Source: Candidatus Scalindua japonica | GTDB lineage: Bacteria; Planctomycetota; Brocadiia; Brocadiales; Scalinduaceae | Length of the DNA: 64,000 nucleotides | Reading direction: 5' to 3' | Assembly (NCBI RefSeq): GCF_002443295.1 | Contig: NZ_BAOS01000028.1 | Coordinates: 124,001-188,000 of the forward strand | In this document: positions 43,532-53,533 of the stretch, one piece after another | Position numbering within the stretch: the first letter of the stretch is position 1 | Layout: each line of letters opens with the position of its first letter | Notes under the pieces: model-generated | What the model saw: only the letters and a program-made list of their open reading frames with translations | Told to the model about the DNA's origin: nothing | Databases searched by the model: none | Program-made: the position numbers and the translations under genes

Positions 43532-46500
43532 TCAACTCAATCGCCATTTATCAATACGGCAGACGTTCGCGAAATCGCAGATCCCTTCACCGCAAAAATC
43601 TATATTTGCCGGAGCAAGTTCAATCCTTCCGTTTCGGATCTCTCTTGCGAATTTCAGGATATGTTTTTCAGCATTTTTCAACATCTTGTTAAACTCTTTA
43701 TTATCAACCGAAAGTGATTTTTTCACTGGTTTTATATTGAGGTTGAGATTATCAATTAGTTCCTGATTGTATATTCCGGTCTTTTTAGATGATTTCAATG
43801 CGTAAATTTCTGCGGCAACGGGTACAATTTTAAACACGTCTCTCAATGCAAGCAGGTAGATTGGCAGTTGTAAATCCAGTCCTTCTTCCAAATCTGTTTT
43901 TTTGAATTCTGTCTGTCCATATTTATAGTCAATAATTAAACCTATTTTTTTCCCGTCAACCTCTGAGATATCAACCCTGTCAATCTTACCCGAGAGTTCG
44001 ATACTCTCTTTCTTGCCATCACTGATTTTCAATGTTGCCAATTCATCATTCCCGAACTCCTTTTCCAAAAGGGAAGGTTTGAATGTTGGCTCATTTAACA
44101 ATTTTTCCAAAGATTCAAATGCCAGTAGAGTCTTTATCATCTCATATTTGATCTTCAATTCCTCAAATCCAATAATAATTCTCCTTGTTTTTTGATAAAA
44201 AATGTTATCAAATATTTCTGTGACATCTCTAATTTCATTAAAATATTTCTCAAGGACCTTGTGCATGATACTGCCCTGCATCAATAAATCCAGTGTTTTC
44301 GGGATAGACTGCCTGAGTTTCAGCGTCGTTCTTCCAAAATATTTGTAAGGGCATTGGGCATAGTCTTTCAGCTTTGTAGGAGAAAACCTTGTACACTCCC
44401 TACTAATCTTTTCTATTACCATTTTGTCAGATAATTTCAGCATCAGATTATTGTAGGAATCGGCCAATACGATTAACGAGCGGAGTTCTTCCCTTAATAA
44501 GTCTTTATCTTCTGTATTGTTGTAGAGCCACAATGCGATATCTTTTTCGTATTGCTCTCTATTAGATGTACAGGGGGTATTAAGGTGATAATAGACATAA
44601 CTCTTTGCATCAGTGGATCCAGCGATCTCTTCAGGCTCGGGAATTATACTTGAAATTTTTCTGTATGTCGTAAACTCTTCAAGCTCCTTTTTAGAAAACA
44701 ACTTTTGCATATCAGAAAGGAAAAATGAGGGTAGCGTCAAACTGCCGTTACTGTTCGTAGATGGGTAGGAGAGATAAAGCCTCTCCTTTGCACGCGTAAT
44801 GGCTATATAGAACAGATACCTCTCTTCGTCTATCTGCTCACTGGCCTCCCTCAGGACTATCTTTCCAGTAGCGTTCAACCTGCTTCTGTAATAATCCTTC
44901 AGAAAAATGTCCTCACGAATTTGGCGTGGAAACTCCTTTTCCAATAAACCTCCTAAAAAGACTACAGGCATTTCCCACTGTCTGGCTTCCAGTACGTTGA
45001 TAACATTAACTACCTCTTTTCTTCTGTCTATTTTCTTATATGATGTCAAGTCTACCTGTGATTCAAGTATGTGAATGAATTCTTCGAATGAAATGGTTTT
45101 CGTACCACCGGCAAGTTCTTCTATGGTTGCACTGTTAATGATAGTGAGAAATTCTCTTAATGCCCCAGCATCAGATTTCATCAGATCTGTGATTTCTCTG
45201 TTAAAATTATTTTCTGCGGTGTCAGTCCGATACCTGTCATCAGGTTTGCCAGATGATCCAAAAGCCGGTATGTAAAACAGGGCCACAATGTCAGTAAAGC
45301 AGTCGCAAAAATGACGGAACGTGTTCCTTTTTTCTAATTTGCTAAAAATCTTCTTTAACTTTTTCAGGAAATCAGTAACAGATTCTAATTCTGGAAGAGA
45401 GGCAAGTCTCAACCACTTATTATAATCGTCTGTTTTGCCTTTTTTCAGGTATTCCTGTTCTAATGTATAGATAATGTTTCTGTCTATACCTATATTAGAT
45501 TTCAATGTCTTCCAGACAGCTTTGTCCTGCCACTTTTGAGTATATATTCTTGCGGTATTAATTATGGAATTAATCAAGGGATTCTCTTTTAAAAGTTTTT
45601 TGCTGTAGATTCTTACCGGAATGCTGAATCTTGTAAATGTGTCTTCAACTATACCCTGATACTTTTCTATGTTTCTGAATATTATTACAATTTGACTGAG
45701 AGTGTATCCTTCCTCATAAGTCAGTTTTTTAATTCTACGGACGATTTGTTCCACCTCATCCTGCACATTAGCAGCAACGGTGATCTGTAATGACTCTTTC
45801 GGAATAATATATTCATGGGATGATTGGTTGTCATAAGGGGAAAATATGTTGGTTTCAATATATCTTAACATCTTAGAGGGAGTTCTTCTGTTTTCATTAA
45901 GCTTCACTACCTTAAGCTCCAACCTTGAAAGCCTGGAGAAGGTTTTGTTAGAAATCCGGAAAGCAGGTAGTACCGGATCAGAGATTTGATGAGGCAGTGT
46001 GATATAAACATTTTGTATAAGAGAAGACAATTTGTTTAGAAATTTCAGTTCCAGTTGTGTGTAATCGTGAAAACCATCTACTAATAACATTTCAACTTCT
46101 GGAAAAGTGGTTTTGTCAAGAGTTGATAACGCTTGTGTTAAGAGATCTTCTTTGTCAATTACACTGTCTTTGATCAGAGCCTGTTGATAGCTACTATAAA
46201 GAGAGAGTAGTTCGTTGCACTTCAGGTTGAAGGGTGAAAGTGCCTTGCTGACTTGAACTGTTTTGAGTAAGTCCTTAAAGGCAGTTGGATCAAGTGAATT
46301 TTCCTTGATCTCTCTTACAAAACTCAAAAAGGCATTTTTAAAACCCGCATAATTTGAAACCTCAGAGAAATAACCGGCATTGGCATCTTTAAGAACGTTT
46401 GAAAGGACTAGGTCCTTTTCTCTTTCACTGAGAGGTTTCCGCAAAAGTAAATTATCTATATGATCAACTATTTTAGTTGCAAGGCCGGAGAAGGTGACAA

Positions 46501-46696
46501 GCCCCGTATCCAGATAACCTTCGTAAGAGGAACTCCTTAAGATATGGTCTCTGATATGTTCAACCTGGCTGTGAGTTGGCAGGATAAATAGAACGTTATC
46601 CTCCTTGTGTCCCTCAACATAATGAAGAAATCTCTGAAGAACAAGATGTGTTTTGCCACTACCGGCCTTTCCTAAGACTAAAAACCTTTCTTGCAT
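43532..46696 (-). CDS. AddB-like UvrD-type helicase / PD-(D/E)XK nuclease
   Basis: A 1054-residue protein resembling the AddB subunit of recombination exonucleases. The N-terminal Walker A GKAGSGKTH (about 9-17) and superfamily 1 helicase motifs are seen, including EARQWEMPVVFLGG and a VI-like EERYLFYIAITRAKERLYLS. The C-terminal RecB-like nuclease domain has SPTKLKDYAQCPYKYF, the catalytic IIDYKYGQ and LQLPIYLLAL. Three further Cys near the end (CGEGICDFANVC), with the QCP Cys, fit the iron-sulfur cage of AddB. The frame opens at a TTG (46723); I chose the ATG at 46696. No AddA/RecB partner lies next to it. It may act in double-strand-break repair. Confidence 0.85.
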   Translation of the reverse strand: MQERFLVLGKAGSGKTHLVLQRFLHYVEGHKEDNVLFILPTHSQVEHIRDHILRSSSYEGYLDTGLVTFSGLATKIVDHIDNLLLRKPLSEREKDLVLSNVLKDANAGYFSEVSNYAGFKNAFLSFVREIKENSLDPTAFKDLLKTVQVSKALSPFNLKCNELLSLYSSYQQALIKDSVIDKEDLLTQALSTLDKTTFPEVEMLLVDGFHDYTQLELKFLNKLSSLIQNVYITLPHQISDPVLPAFRISNKTFSRLSRLELKVVKLNENRRTPSKMLRYIETNIFSPYDNQSSHEYIIPKESLQITVAANVQDEVEQIVRRIKKLTYEEGYTLSQIVIIFRNIEKYQGIVEDTFTRFSIPVRIYSKKLLKENPLINSIINTARIYTQKWQDKAVWKTLKSNIGIDRNIIYTLEQEYLKKGKTDDYNKWLRLASLPELESVTDFLKKLKKIFSKLEKRNTFRHFCDCFTDIVALFYIPAFGSSGKPDDRYRTDTAENNFNREITDLMKSDAGALREFLTIINSATIEELAGGTKTISFEEFIHILESQVDLTSYKKIDRRKEVVNVINVLEARQWEMPVVFLGGLLEKEFPRQIREDIFLKDYYRSRLNATGKIVLREASEQIDEERYLFYIAITRAKERLYLSYPSTNSNGSLTLPSFFLSDMQKLFSKKELEEFTTYRKISSIIPEPEEIAGSTDAKSYVYYHLNTPCTSNREQYEKDIALWLYNNTEDKDLLREELRSLIVLADSYNNLMLKLSDKMVIEKISRECTRFSPTKLKDYAQCPYKYFGRTTLKLRQSIPKTLDLLMQGSIMHKVLEKYFNEIRDVTEIFDNIFYQKTRRIIIGFEELKIKYEMIKTLLAFESLEKLLNEPTFKPSLLEKEFGNDELATLKISDGKKESIELSGKIDRVDISEVDGKKIGLIIDYKYGQTEFKKTDLEEGLDLQLPIYLLALRDVFKIVPVAAEIYALKSSKKTGIYNQELIDNLNLNIKPVKKSLSVDNKEFNKMLKNAEKHILKFAREIRNGRIELAPANIDFCGEGICDFANVCRIDKWRLS

Positions 46697-47202
46697 GTCG
46701 AATATTTTACAACACTGATTCAATTGGTTTCAAAAGAGACTTTGTAGCATAGTACACAGAATAATAGATTTTACCGGTAGTATCAAAATGGAGCCTGTTC
46801 CCAGGTATTAATTATATTTCTCTATCTTTTTATTCATAAATAATTCAAAATACAATCCTGAAGCATTTTTAGTTGAGAGGCAACCGTATTATACAATTAA
46901 TAGTGTAATCTTCTCTATACTTTTATTACTCTGGATTCCTGATAATAATTTCTTCCGTAAAACGTCGGAAACATAAAGAAACAATTACGAAAAATGAGTT
47001 AAAACTTCACTGAAGATTAACATTACATAAAGTTTTCAACGTTTTTGTAATGGGTTCTCCACTTTTTTTCTAAAGTGGACAATTCAGGGCTTAATTTTTG
47101 AAAAGCACTTGAATTTTGTCAATAATTTTACTAACCTAACAAATTCTCTAAAAGACAATTGCCCTTTATCTCATCTCTTAAATAAACTGACGAGAGATAC
47201 TT
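46697..47202. other. divergent intergenic region with a small hairpin
   Basis: A+T-rich 500-bp spacer between the AddB-like gene and the antiporter gene. TCCACTTT (47058-47065) and AAAGTGGA (47072-47079) form an 8-bp stem with a T-rich loop. Nothing else stands out. Confidence 0.4.
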
Positions 47203-49128
47203 ATGGATGATTATTTGACAATTTTATTTTTTGTAGCCAGCTTTGGAATGGTCGCGCTGGCATCAAAACAAATAGCAGAATATTTTTCTAAAATAAAGCT
47301 ACCACTTATAAGTGGCTTTATTTTTACCGGTGTTATTGCAGGCCCTTATGTATTAAAGCTTATCAATGTTGAAGTCATTACACAGGTCCATTTTGTTGAT
47401 GAATTATCACTTGGTTTTATCGCATTTGCTGCAGGTTCAGAACTGTTTTTAAAAGAGTACAAAGACCACTTTCGCAGTATCAGGATCATTACAACATCTC
47501 TTGCTCTTGGCGCGTTTATTATTTGCAGTACAGCCGTCTATTTAATAGCAGACTATATTCCATTTATGAGCGACATGCCTAATCCATCCAGGCTGGCAAT
47601 TGCTCTTTTAGCAGGGGCAATATTAGTAGCAAGATCCCCGGCTTCGGCAATCGCTATTATAAAAGAGATGCGGGCCAAGGGTCGCTTTACCAGGACAGTC
47701 ATTGGGGTTACTGTTGTTATAGACGTTCTGGTAATTATGATCTTTGCAATAACTTCAACTATTGCTGATGCTATCTTTACACAATTGAATTTTGACTATA
47801 GTTTTGTTTTGCTCCTATTGGGTGAATTTGCGATATCTATAGTGCTGGGAGTTGTAATTGGAAAGATTTTACAGGGAGTACTGTCTTTAAGAGTTCCCGA
47901 TAAAATAAAGACTGCTTTTGTTTTATTAACCGGATATTTGGTCTTTCTATTTTCCGAGTATTTAAGAGAAATATCTGACCAATACCTCTCTTTTGAAGTA
48001 CTCCTGGAACCTCTGCTATTATGTATGATTGGAAGTTTTTTTGTCGTAAATTTTACGAATCGACGAAATGAATTGAGCAAAGTTCTCCAGCAAGCGGGTC
48101 CTACGGTTTACATAATTTTTTTCACCCTTGCGGGGGCGAGTATGGAGTTAGATGTTCTCGCTGGCGTCTGGCATATTGCACTTGCTCTTTTCTTCGTTAG
48201 AATATTTTCACTATTTGTTGGTACCTTTACCGGTGGTGTAATTGCGGGAGAGCGGATGCGGCACAATCGACTTGCGTGGATGGGGTATATAACACAGGCG
48301 GGTGTCGGACTGGGATTAGCAAAAGAGGTGGCCGTAGAGTTTCCTGACTGGGGAAGAGAGTTCTCCTCAATAATAATGGCAATTATTATACTAAATCAAT
48401 TGGTTGGACCTCTACTTTTTAAGTGGGTCCTGGTTCTGGTTAAAGAGTCTCACTTGCGCGATAAATTTGGAAGTGAGTCAAAACGAAGTGCGATAATTTT
48501 TGGTCAGGATGCTCGTGCAATTACACTCGACATACAGCTACGATCTCACTTCTGGAATGTAAAAGTTATCTCTACAGAATTGAGGGACAGTGTAAGAGCT
48601 GCAAGTCATGGTACAGAATTGATACCGGTTGATGACTTCTCTTTAAAAACATTGAAAGAGGTTGGATGCAACAGTGCGGGAACGATAGTCACGATACTTC
48701 CTGATGATGACAGCTATAATATCTGTGAATTAGCATATGAGAATTTTCCAAAAACGAAATTAGTAGTGGACCTGGATGAAAGAGATATCTCAAGACGTTT
48801 TGAAGAACTTGGTGCTTTGACTGTAATTGAATCAACAGCAATTGTAAGCCTCCTTGATCATTTTGTAAGATCACCTGCGGGTTCATCACTTCTCTTAGGG
48901 ATGACTTCTAATAAGGATATTATCGATATTGAGGTAACGAATCCAGACTTATATGGAACTCTTCTCAGTGACTTGAAACTGCCACTCGATATTCTTATTC
49001 TTTCCATCCAACGGGCAGGAGAAACTGTGTTTGTACACGGAAATATCAGGTTTGAAAAGGGTGACAAAATTACTGTTGTCGGGACGAATGAAGGCTTAAA
49101 GGAAGTATCTTTAAAGTTTTCATCATGA
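47203..49128 (+). CDS. Kef-type monovalent cation:proton antiporter with TrkA-N/TrkA-C domains
   Basis: CPA2-family transporter of 641 residues. Twelve or so membrane helices fill about residues 1-415 (LPLISGFIFTGVIAGPYVL; LALGAFIICSTAVYLIA; ARSPASAIAIIKEM). A cytoplasmic Rossmann-like TrkA-N/RCK domain follows (RSAIIFGQDARAITL, about 425-545), and then a TrkA-C domain to the end (KGDKITVVGTNEG). It likely couples K+ or Na+ efflux to proton entry under nucleotide or ligand control. The ATG is preceded by a GAGAG ribosome binding site. The ion is not determined. Confidence 0.9.
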   Translation: MDDYLTILFFVASFGMVALASKQIAEYFSKIKLPLISGFIFTGVIAGPYVLKLINVEVITQVHFVDELSLGFIAFAAGSELFLKEYKDHFRSIRIITTSLALGAFIICSTAVYLIADYIPFMSDMPNPSRLAIALLAGAILVARSPASAIAIIKEMRAKGRFTRTVIGVTVVIDVLVIMIFAITSTIADAIFTQLNFDYSFVLLLLGEFAISIVLGVVIGKILQGVLSLRVPDKIKTAFVLLTGYLVFLFSEYLREISDQYLSFEVLLEPLLLCMIGSFFVVNFTNRRNELSKVLQQAGPTVYIIFFTLAGASMELDVLAGVWHIALALFFVRIFSLFVGTFTGGVIAGERMRHNRLAWMGYITQAGVGLGLAKEVAVEFPDWGREFSSIIMAIIILNQLVGPLLFKWVLVLVKESHLRDKFGSESKRSAIIFGQDARAITLDIQLRSHFWNVKVISTELRDSVRAASHGTELIPVDDFSLKTLKEVGCNSAGTIVTILPDDDSYNICELAYENFPKTKLVVDLDERDISRRFEELGALTVIESTAIVSLLDHFVRSPAGSSLLLGMTSNKDIIDIEVTNPDLYGTLLSDLKLPLDILILSIQRAGETVFVHGNIRFEKGDKITVVGTNEGLKEVSLKFSS

Positions 49129-49200
49129 TACATCGGGTAATTGATGGAAGTCCGGTTGTTAGAAAACAGACAACAGCAAATATTGTGCGGTACATAATTA

Positions 49201-50109
49201 TCAAAACGTGTCATGCTCCTCTCTTACTGCAAGATCAATAATTTGTGAAGATGCTATTGAAAGGATACAGTATCCCAAGAAGAAGTAGAGTCCAACTAAT
49301 GTATTTGCTTCAGTGTCTATTCCGGAATTCATATTAGAAAATGATAAGTAGGAGAGAAATGTCGCAACGACAAATACATCTACCATAGACCATTTGCCTA
49401 TCCTGCCTACAGTTTTAATAACAAGTCCGCTATTTCTGAAATGCCTGCTCAGTAATAAAAGGACGGACAATGTCAGTTTAATGAATGGTACAAGTACACT
49501 AAAGCCAAAGATGGAAACTGCCACTACATAGTTTCTGCTTTCCAGAAGAACATAGATAAGATCAATAACCGATTTGCTCTGGAAATAGTAGTACATTCTC
49601 CCTTCGAAAACCTTGTCAGGGATATCAAGCTCTCCAATAAAAGGCATGGTGAATTTTAAGGGTATAGTAAGGTTTGTGCTGAATGCCCCAATCTCCAACA
49701 TAGGGGTAATTATGCCTATCACCAGACAAGCAAGGGCAATAGTAATCATGCTTAAGCCGACTACCTTGAATAAATGACTTCCTCCCCAATAGACGAATAG
49801 CACCATGAGTATGAAAGCAGCAGAACTTACAATAAAATAATATGAGGAGGTCAATGCGGCATTATAATGTACCTCTGAGCCTTTCAATTTTTCTGTCGAA
49901 GTAGACTTTTTGCTATCCCACCCTGAACCGGTAAACATCCACTCCTCAACGTTCAGTATACGGTCTTCAAAATTCAATATCTCCACATAACCGGATTTAT
50001 CTTTTACATACTCTTTGCTGTGGTTATATATAGCGACTCCATCAAAAACGGCACCGATTATATATAAAAGTACTATAATGTAGAAATAGTATAGGGAGTT
50101 TTTCTTCAT
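49201..50109 (-). CDS. PqiA-like (paraquat-inducible protein A) membrane protein
   Basis: Inner-membrane protein of 302 residues. An N-terminal helix (LYYFYIIVLLYIIGAVFDGV) and a periplasmic segment are followed by helices at about 95-145. The PqiA signature region follows: FGFSVLVPFIKLTLSVLLLL and then RIGKWSMVDVFVVATFLSYL at about 235-255, and LYFFLGYCILSIASSQI at the end. PqiA-type proteins work with MCE-domain proteins in envelope lipid transport. No PqiB/MCE gene is adjacent, so this copy is an orphan. The zinc-ribbon Cys of E. coli PqiA are absent. It is convergent with the antiporter gene. Confidence 0.78.
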   Translation of the reverse strand: MKKNSLYYFYIIVLLYIIGAVFDGVAIYNHSKEYVKDKSGYVEILNFEDRILNVEEWMFTGSGWDSKKSTSTEKLKGSEVHYNAALTSSYYFIVSSAAFILMVLFVYWGGSHLFKVVGLSMITIALACLVIGIITPMLEIGAFSTNLTIPLKFTMPFIGELDIPDKVFEGRMYYYFQSKSVIDLIYVLLESRNYVVAVSIFGFSVLVPFIKLTLSVLLLLSRHFRNSGLVIKTVGRIGKWSMVDVFVVATFLSYLSFSNMNSGIDTEANTLVGLYFFLGYCILSIASSQIIDLAVREEHDTF

Positions 50110-50579
50110 ATAATTCTATTTGACAGTTGACAGCTTTCAAAAATGTTTTCTTATATTAATTGAATCATATTTTAGCTAGATATTATAATGATTTAAAATT
50201 AATATTTTAGTCTTGAAGATATTGCCCTGATTGTAGTAGCATATCTCCAGAGAAGAATTGTTAATCCGTCAGTCTCAATAATAGCTCTCTGCACTGTTGC
50301 CGACTGCCACAAAATGGCATATATTGTACGGCAATGATAAATGAATACAATATATTGTAATGCTGTCGTGATAGTAAAGCTTTTAATGGTTATTGAGTGA
50401 CCACAGATGTTTTGCTTAATAATGTATAGTATGAAACTATTTGACTCAAATTTGTGAAACGACTCTATTTAAATAATGTTCTGGTATCATTATAAATTTA
50501 TGGAGTACATGATATGGTTTGGCACTTTAACGATTGTCGTCAGTGAAAATAAACAATAAAATTTTTGGTATATCTGGTT
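50110..50579. other. intergenic region upstream of the MOSC gene
   Basis: A+T-rich, 470 bp. There are short palindromes such as ACAATATATTGT near 50350 but no ORF with a ribosome binding site. No molybdenum-cofactor riboswitch is apparent in front of the MOSC-mogA pair. Confidence 0.4.
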
Positions 50580-51038
50580 ATGGGAAAAATTGTTGCAATT
50601 TGTATAAGTACGAAAAAAGGTGTTCAGAAAAAGGATGTTAAACGGTGTAAGTTAGTTAAAGGTCATGGCTTGGAGGGTGATGCGCATGCAGGTTCCTGGC
50701 ACCGTCAGATCAGCCTGCTTTCTACAGAAGGTAGAAAGGTGATGGAAGATAAGGGTGCCAAACTAGACGCAGGTGACTTTGGAGAGAATGTGTTGACAGA
50801 GGGTGTTGATTACTCTAACATTACTATTGGCAGTGAGTTAAGAATTGGTAATGATGCTTTAGTCAGGGTTACTCAAATTGGAAAAGAGTGTCACGATAAA
50901 TGCAATATTTATTACCAGGTAGGTGATTGTATCATGCCAAGGGAAGGTATATTTGCGGAAGTAATAGAAGGCGGCGAAATTAAAATTGACGATTATATAG
51001 GGTTCGTAAATGATAAAAGCAGCAGTTCTAACAATTAG
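50580..51038 (+). CDS. MOSC-domain protein
   Basis: A 152-residue protein consisting of one MOSC domain, the fold found at the C-terminus of molybdenum-cofactor sulfurases and in YiiM-type proteins. Seen: KLVKGHGLEGDAHAG, GDFGENVLTEG and the conserved Cys region KECHDKCNIYYQVGDC with MPREGIFAEV. The frame opens at a TTG (50565), but the ATG at 50580 gives the normal MGKIVAICIS start. It overlaps mogA by 29 bp. In several bacteria these two domains are fused, so a shared step in molybdenum-cofactor handling is probable. Confidence 0.88.
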   Translation: MGKIVAICISTKKGVQKKDVKRCKLVKGHGLEGDAHAGSWHRQISLLSTEGRKVMEDKGAKLDAGDFGENVLTEGVDYSNITIGSELRIGNDALVRVTQIGKECHDKCNIYYQVGDCIMPREGIFAEVIEGGEIKIDDYIGFVNDKSSSSNN

Positions 51039-51519
51039 CGATAAAGGTTCTAGAGGCGAAAGAGAAGACAAGAGCGGAGAGGTGATAAAGGAGAAGCTTA
51101 GACAAATCAATGCTGATGTTACCACCTATGAGATTGTGCCGGATGAACGGGATATCATATCTCAGAGACTAAAGAGTTTTGCTGAAAAATCAAATTTAAT
51201 TTTGACAACTGGTGGAACCGGAGTCAGTCCCAGGGATGTAACTCCTGAAGCAACCAGGGATGTTGTTGAAAAGGAACTGCCCGGTTTCTCGGAGGCTATG
51301 AGAGCAGAAAGCTTTAAGGTTACTCCAAGGTCTATTGGATCAAGAGCGGTGGCAGGAATGTACAAGGACACTCTGATAATTAATCTTCCCGGAAGCCCAA
51401 AAGCAGTTTCGGAATGTTTAGGGGTTATACTGGATGCAATACCGCATGTTATAGAAGTGGCAAAGGGAAAGGTTTCTGATTGCGGCAAGGACATGCATTC
51501 ACATACAAATAATAAATAA
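51010..51519 (+). CDS. mogA: molybdopterin adenylyltransferase-type protein (MogA/MoaB)
   Basis: A 169-residue protein of the MogA/MoaB family, which adenylylates molybdopterin before metal insertion. Seen: AAVLTISDKGSRGEREDKSG at the N-terminus, the ligand loop LTTGGTGVSPRDVTPEAT at about 64-82, and LPGSPKAVSECL near the C-terminus. The gene starts inside the MOSC gene (29-bp overlap) and ends 16 nt before glyQ, so all three are probably cotranscribed. MoaB would be an equally fair name; the DVTPEAT motif is common to both. Confidence 0.9.
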   Translation: MIKAAVLTISDKGSRGEREDKSGEVIKEKLRQINADVTTYEIVPDERDIISQRLKSFAEKSNLILTTGGTGVSPRDVTPEATRDVVEKELPGFSEAMRAESFKVTPRSIGSRAVAGMYKDTLIINLPGSPKAVSECLGVILDAIPHVIEVAKGKVSDCGKDMHSHTNNK

Positions 51520-51535
51520 ATTTTAAAAGTAAAAG

Positions 51536-52390
51536 ATGACATTTCAGGAAATTATACTTAATCTTCAGAAATACTGGTCGGACAAAGGATGCGTGATAAT
51601 GCAACCTTACGATATAGAGGTTGGCGCTGGTACCTTTAACCCGTCGACTTTTCTGAAAGTCCTTGGCAGCAAACCATGGAAGTGTGCTTATGTCGAACCT
51701 TCCAGGAGACCTACTGATGGGCGCTATGGTGATAATCCGAACAGGCTTCAACACTATTACCAATTTCAAGTAATTATAAAACCATCGCCAGAAAACGCTA
51801 AGGCTTTGTACTTGGACAGCTTGCGTGCTCTCGGAGTTGATTTGGTCAAGCATGATATTCGTTTCGTGGAGGATGATTGGGAATCACCTACCTTGGGGGC
51901 TACCGGTCTAGGATGGGAAGTGTGGCTTGACGGTATGGAAATAACTCAATTTACCTATTTTCAACAGGTTGGAGGGATTGAGCTGGATGTGATATCGCTT
52001 GAGCTAACTTTTGGCCTCGAAAGAATAGCAATGTTTATCCAAGAGAAGGAGTCGGTTTATGATTTGGAATGGGTGGAGGGCAGCACCTATGGTGATGTAC
52101 ACAAATTGGACGAGGTACAATTCTCGAAGTATAATTTTGAATTGGCGGACACATCTATGCTTCTTGAACAATTCGATATGTATGAAAAGGAATGCAAAAA
52201 ATTACTGCAAGAGGACATTGTTATTCCTGCTTATGACTATGTCCTGAAATGTTCTCATGCATTCAATATGCTGGATGCAAGAAAATCTATTGGGGTTGCG
52301 CAGAGGACAAGGTATATCGGCCGAGTAAGGGGCTTGGCCAAAGGATGCGCGGAAGGCTATTTGAGATTAATAGAAGGCCGAAACAACTAA
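51536..52390 (+). CDS. glyQ: glycine--tRNA ligase alpha subunit
   Basis: Catalytic class II subunit of the bacterial alpha2beta2 glycyl-tRNA synthetase, 284 residues. Seen: the family start [58 protein letters not shown] and class II motif 2 features. The protein is complete. Unusually, glyS (beta subunit) does not follow; the next gene is parB on the other strand. The beta subunit must be encoded elsewhere in the genome. It lies 16 nt after mogA. Confidence 0.97.
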   Translation: MTFQEIILNLQKYWSDKGCVIMQPYDIEVGAGTFNPSTFLKVLGSKPWKCAYVEPSRRPTDGRYGDNPNRLQHYYQFQVIIKPSPENAKALYLDSLRALGVDLVKHDIRFVEDDWESPTLGATGLGWEVWLDGMEITQFTYFQQVGGIELDVISLELTFGLERIAMFIQEKESVYDLEWVEGSTYGDVHKLDEVQFSKYNFELADTSMLLEQFDMYEKECKKLLQEDIVIPAYDYVLKCSHAFNMLDARKSIGVAQRTRYIGRVRGLAKGCAEGYLRLIEGRNN

Positions 52391-52654
52391 AACACCATTC
52401 TGCACGCCACACACCTGGGAACCTTTAAGGAATGTAATATTATTAACAAAAGGGCTATAGAAGAGGTGTGTATAAATTCAGAGCGTAAACAGGTTTTAAA
52501 GTTTTTTAAATTATTGCTATTTTAAAAAACAAAAAGACTGGCGATCGGATGGGAGGCGTATTATGAACTTCATTTCCGTACAAAAACTAAATACGCCCCT
52601 ACCCATACCTCTACATTGTAAAAAAAGATACTTATCTCCTTTTTTTTACTTATT
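52391..52654. other. glyQ-parB convergent spacer with three hairpins
   Basis: Contains a perfect 10-bp A+T stem (GTTTTTTAAA 52501-52510 with TTTAAAAAAC 52521-52530). A second inverted repeat (GGAGGCGTATT near 52552 with AATACGCCCCTACC near 52590) has the GTAGGGGC wording of the 2029 repeat. The third is a weak hairpin with A- and T-tracts (about 52617-52650) that could end parB transcription. Confidence 0.5.
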
Positions 52655-53533
52655 CTAATCAGCCAGAGCTATTATCTTTCCCACAATGCTTTCAAATTGA
52701 TTATTATTTGAAAATTCAATAGTGATTTTGCCTTTCCCGCTTTTTTCCATAATAGAGACTTTTGTTCCAATTGCCATCCTTAATCTGTCTTCCAGGTCCA
52801 GGATTTGATGCGATTTGATTAATTTTGGAGTTGGCTGCATTTCTTTAGCTGTTTTTATCGAATCTTCACGATCTTTTTTTTCTGAAGTGATCATCTCTAC
52901 CTCACGAACAGAGAGATCCTCCCTTGCGATCCTCTCGCTCAAGGATTTTTGCTTAACCGGGTCTTTCAAAGATAAAAGAGAGCGCGCGTGACCCATTGAA
53001 ATTGTTCCACGTGAAACATAGCTTTGTACTTCTTCTGGCAAATCAAGTAATCTGATCGTATTGGCAACGGTTGACCTGTTTTGTCCGACTTTTGTCGCTA
53101 TTTGTTCTTGAGTCAGTCCAAAATTATTTTTCAATTCAGAAAAAGCAGTGGCTTTTTCCATCGGGTTCAGGTCTTCTCTCTGTATATTTTCCACCAATGC
53201 CAGTTCGATAGTTTTAAGGCTATCAGCTTTTTTGACAATTGCAGGGATTTCTGTTATTCCTAATTGTTTCGATGCTCTCCATCGCCTCTCTCCAGCAATT
53301 ATTTTATATCCTTTGCTTGTAGAGCGTACAATGATGGGTTGTAGTATTCCATGTTCATGTATGGAGTTTATAAGGGATTCCATTTGGGGTTGTGTAAACT
53401 GTTTGCGAGGCTGTGCGTCGTTTGGTTGAATTTCAGCTAGCTTGATCTGCATTATTTTTTCTCCAGATTCTATGCCGATTGCCTCTCCCAGCAAAGATTC
53501 TAAGCCTCGCCCAAGTTTTTCTTTATTAGCCAT
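52655..53533 (-). CDS. parB: chromosome-partitioning protein ParB
   Basis: CTP-dependent DNA clamp loaded at parS sites to organise the origin region, 292 residues. Seen: an N-terminal ParA-stimulating peptide region (LGRGLESLLG), ParB box II GERRWRA (81-87), ENIQREDLNPMEKA (115-128), a helix-turn-helix at about 138-162 (LTQEQIATKVGQNRSTVANT) and a C-terminal dimerisation domain. The frame opens at 53560. I chose the ATG at 53533 because AAAGAGG lies 6-8 nt upstream and the protein then begins MANKEKLGRGLESLL. parA is not next to it. A parS site lies inside the gene. Confidence 0.96.
   Translation of the reverse strand: MANKEKLGRGLESLLGEAIGIESGEKIMQIKLAEIQPNDAQPRKQFTQPQMESLINSIHEHGILQPIIVRSTSKGYKIIAGERRWRASKQLGITEIPAIVKKADSLKTIELALVENIQREDLNPMEKATAFSELKNNFGLTQEQIATKVGQNRSTVANTIRLLDLPEEVQSYVSRGTISMGHARSLLSLKDPVKQKSLSERIAREDLSVREVEMITSEKKDREDSIKTAKEMQPTPKLIKSHQILDLEDRLRMAIGTKVSIMEKSGKGKITIEFSNNNQFESIVGKIIALAD
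53003..53018. promoter_or_regulatory. parS: parS site inside parB
   Basis: TGTTCCACGTGAAACA matches the 16-bp parS consensus TGTTNCACGTGAAACA at every defined position. It covers codons 172-177 of parB. In Bacillus subtilis a parS site likewise lies within spo0J (parB). It implies that this segment is near the replication origin. Confidence 0.9.

Noticed and set aside
50110-50579. Molybdenum-cofactor riboswitch before the MOSC-mogA pair
   Set aside because: No conserved stem-loop pattern of that class could be traced in the leader.
52391-52654. Start of glyS after glyQ
   Set aside because: No frame gives the usual beta-subunit N-terminus, and the space is full of hairpins before the opposite parB.
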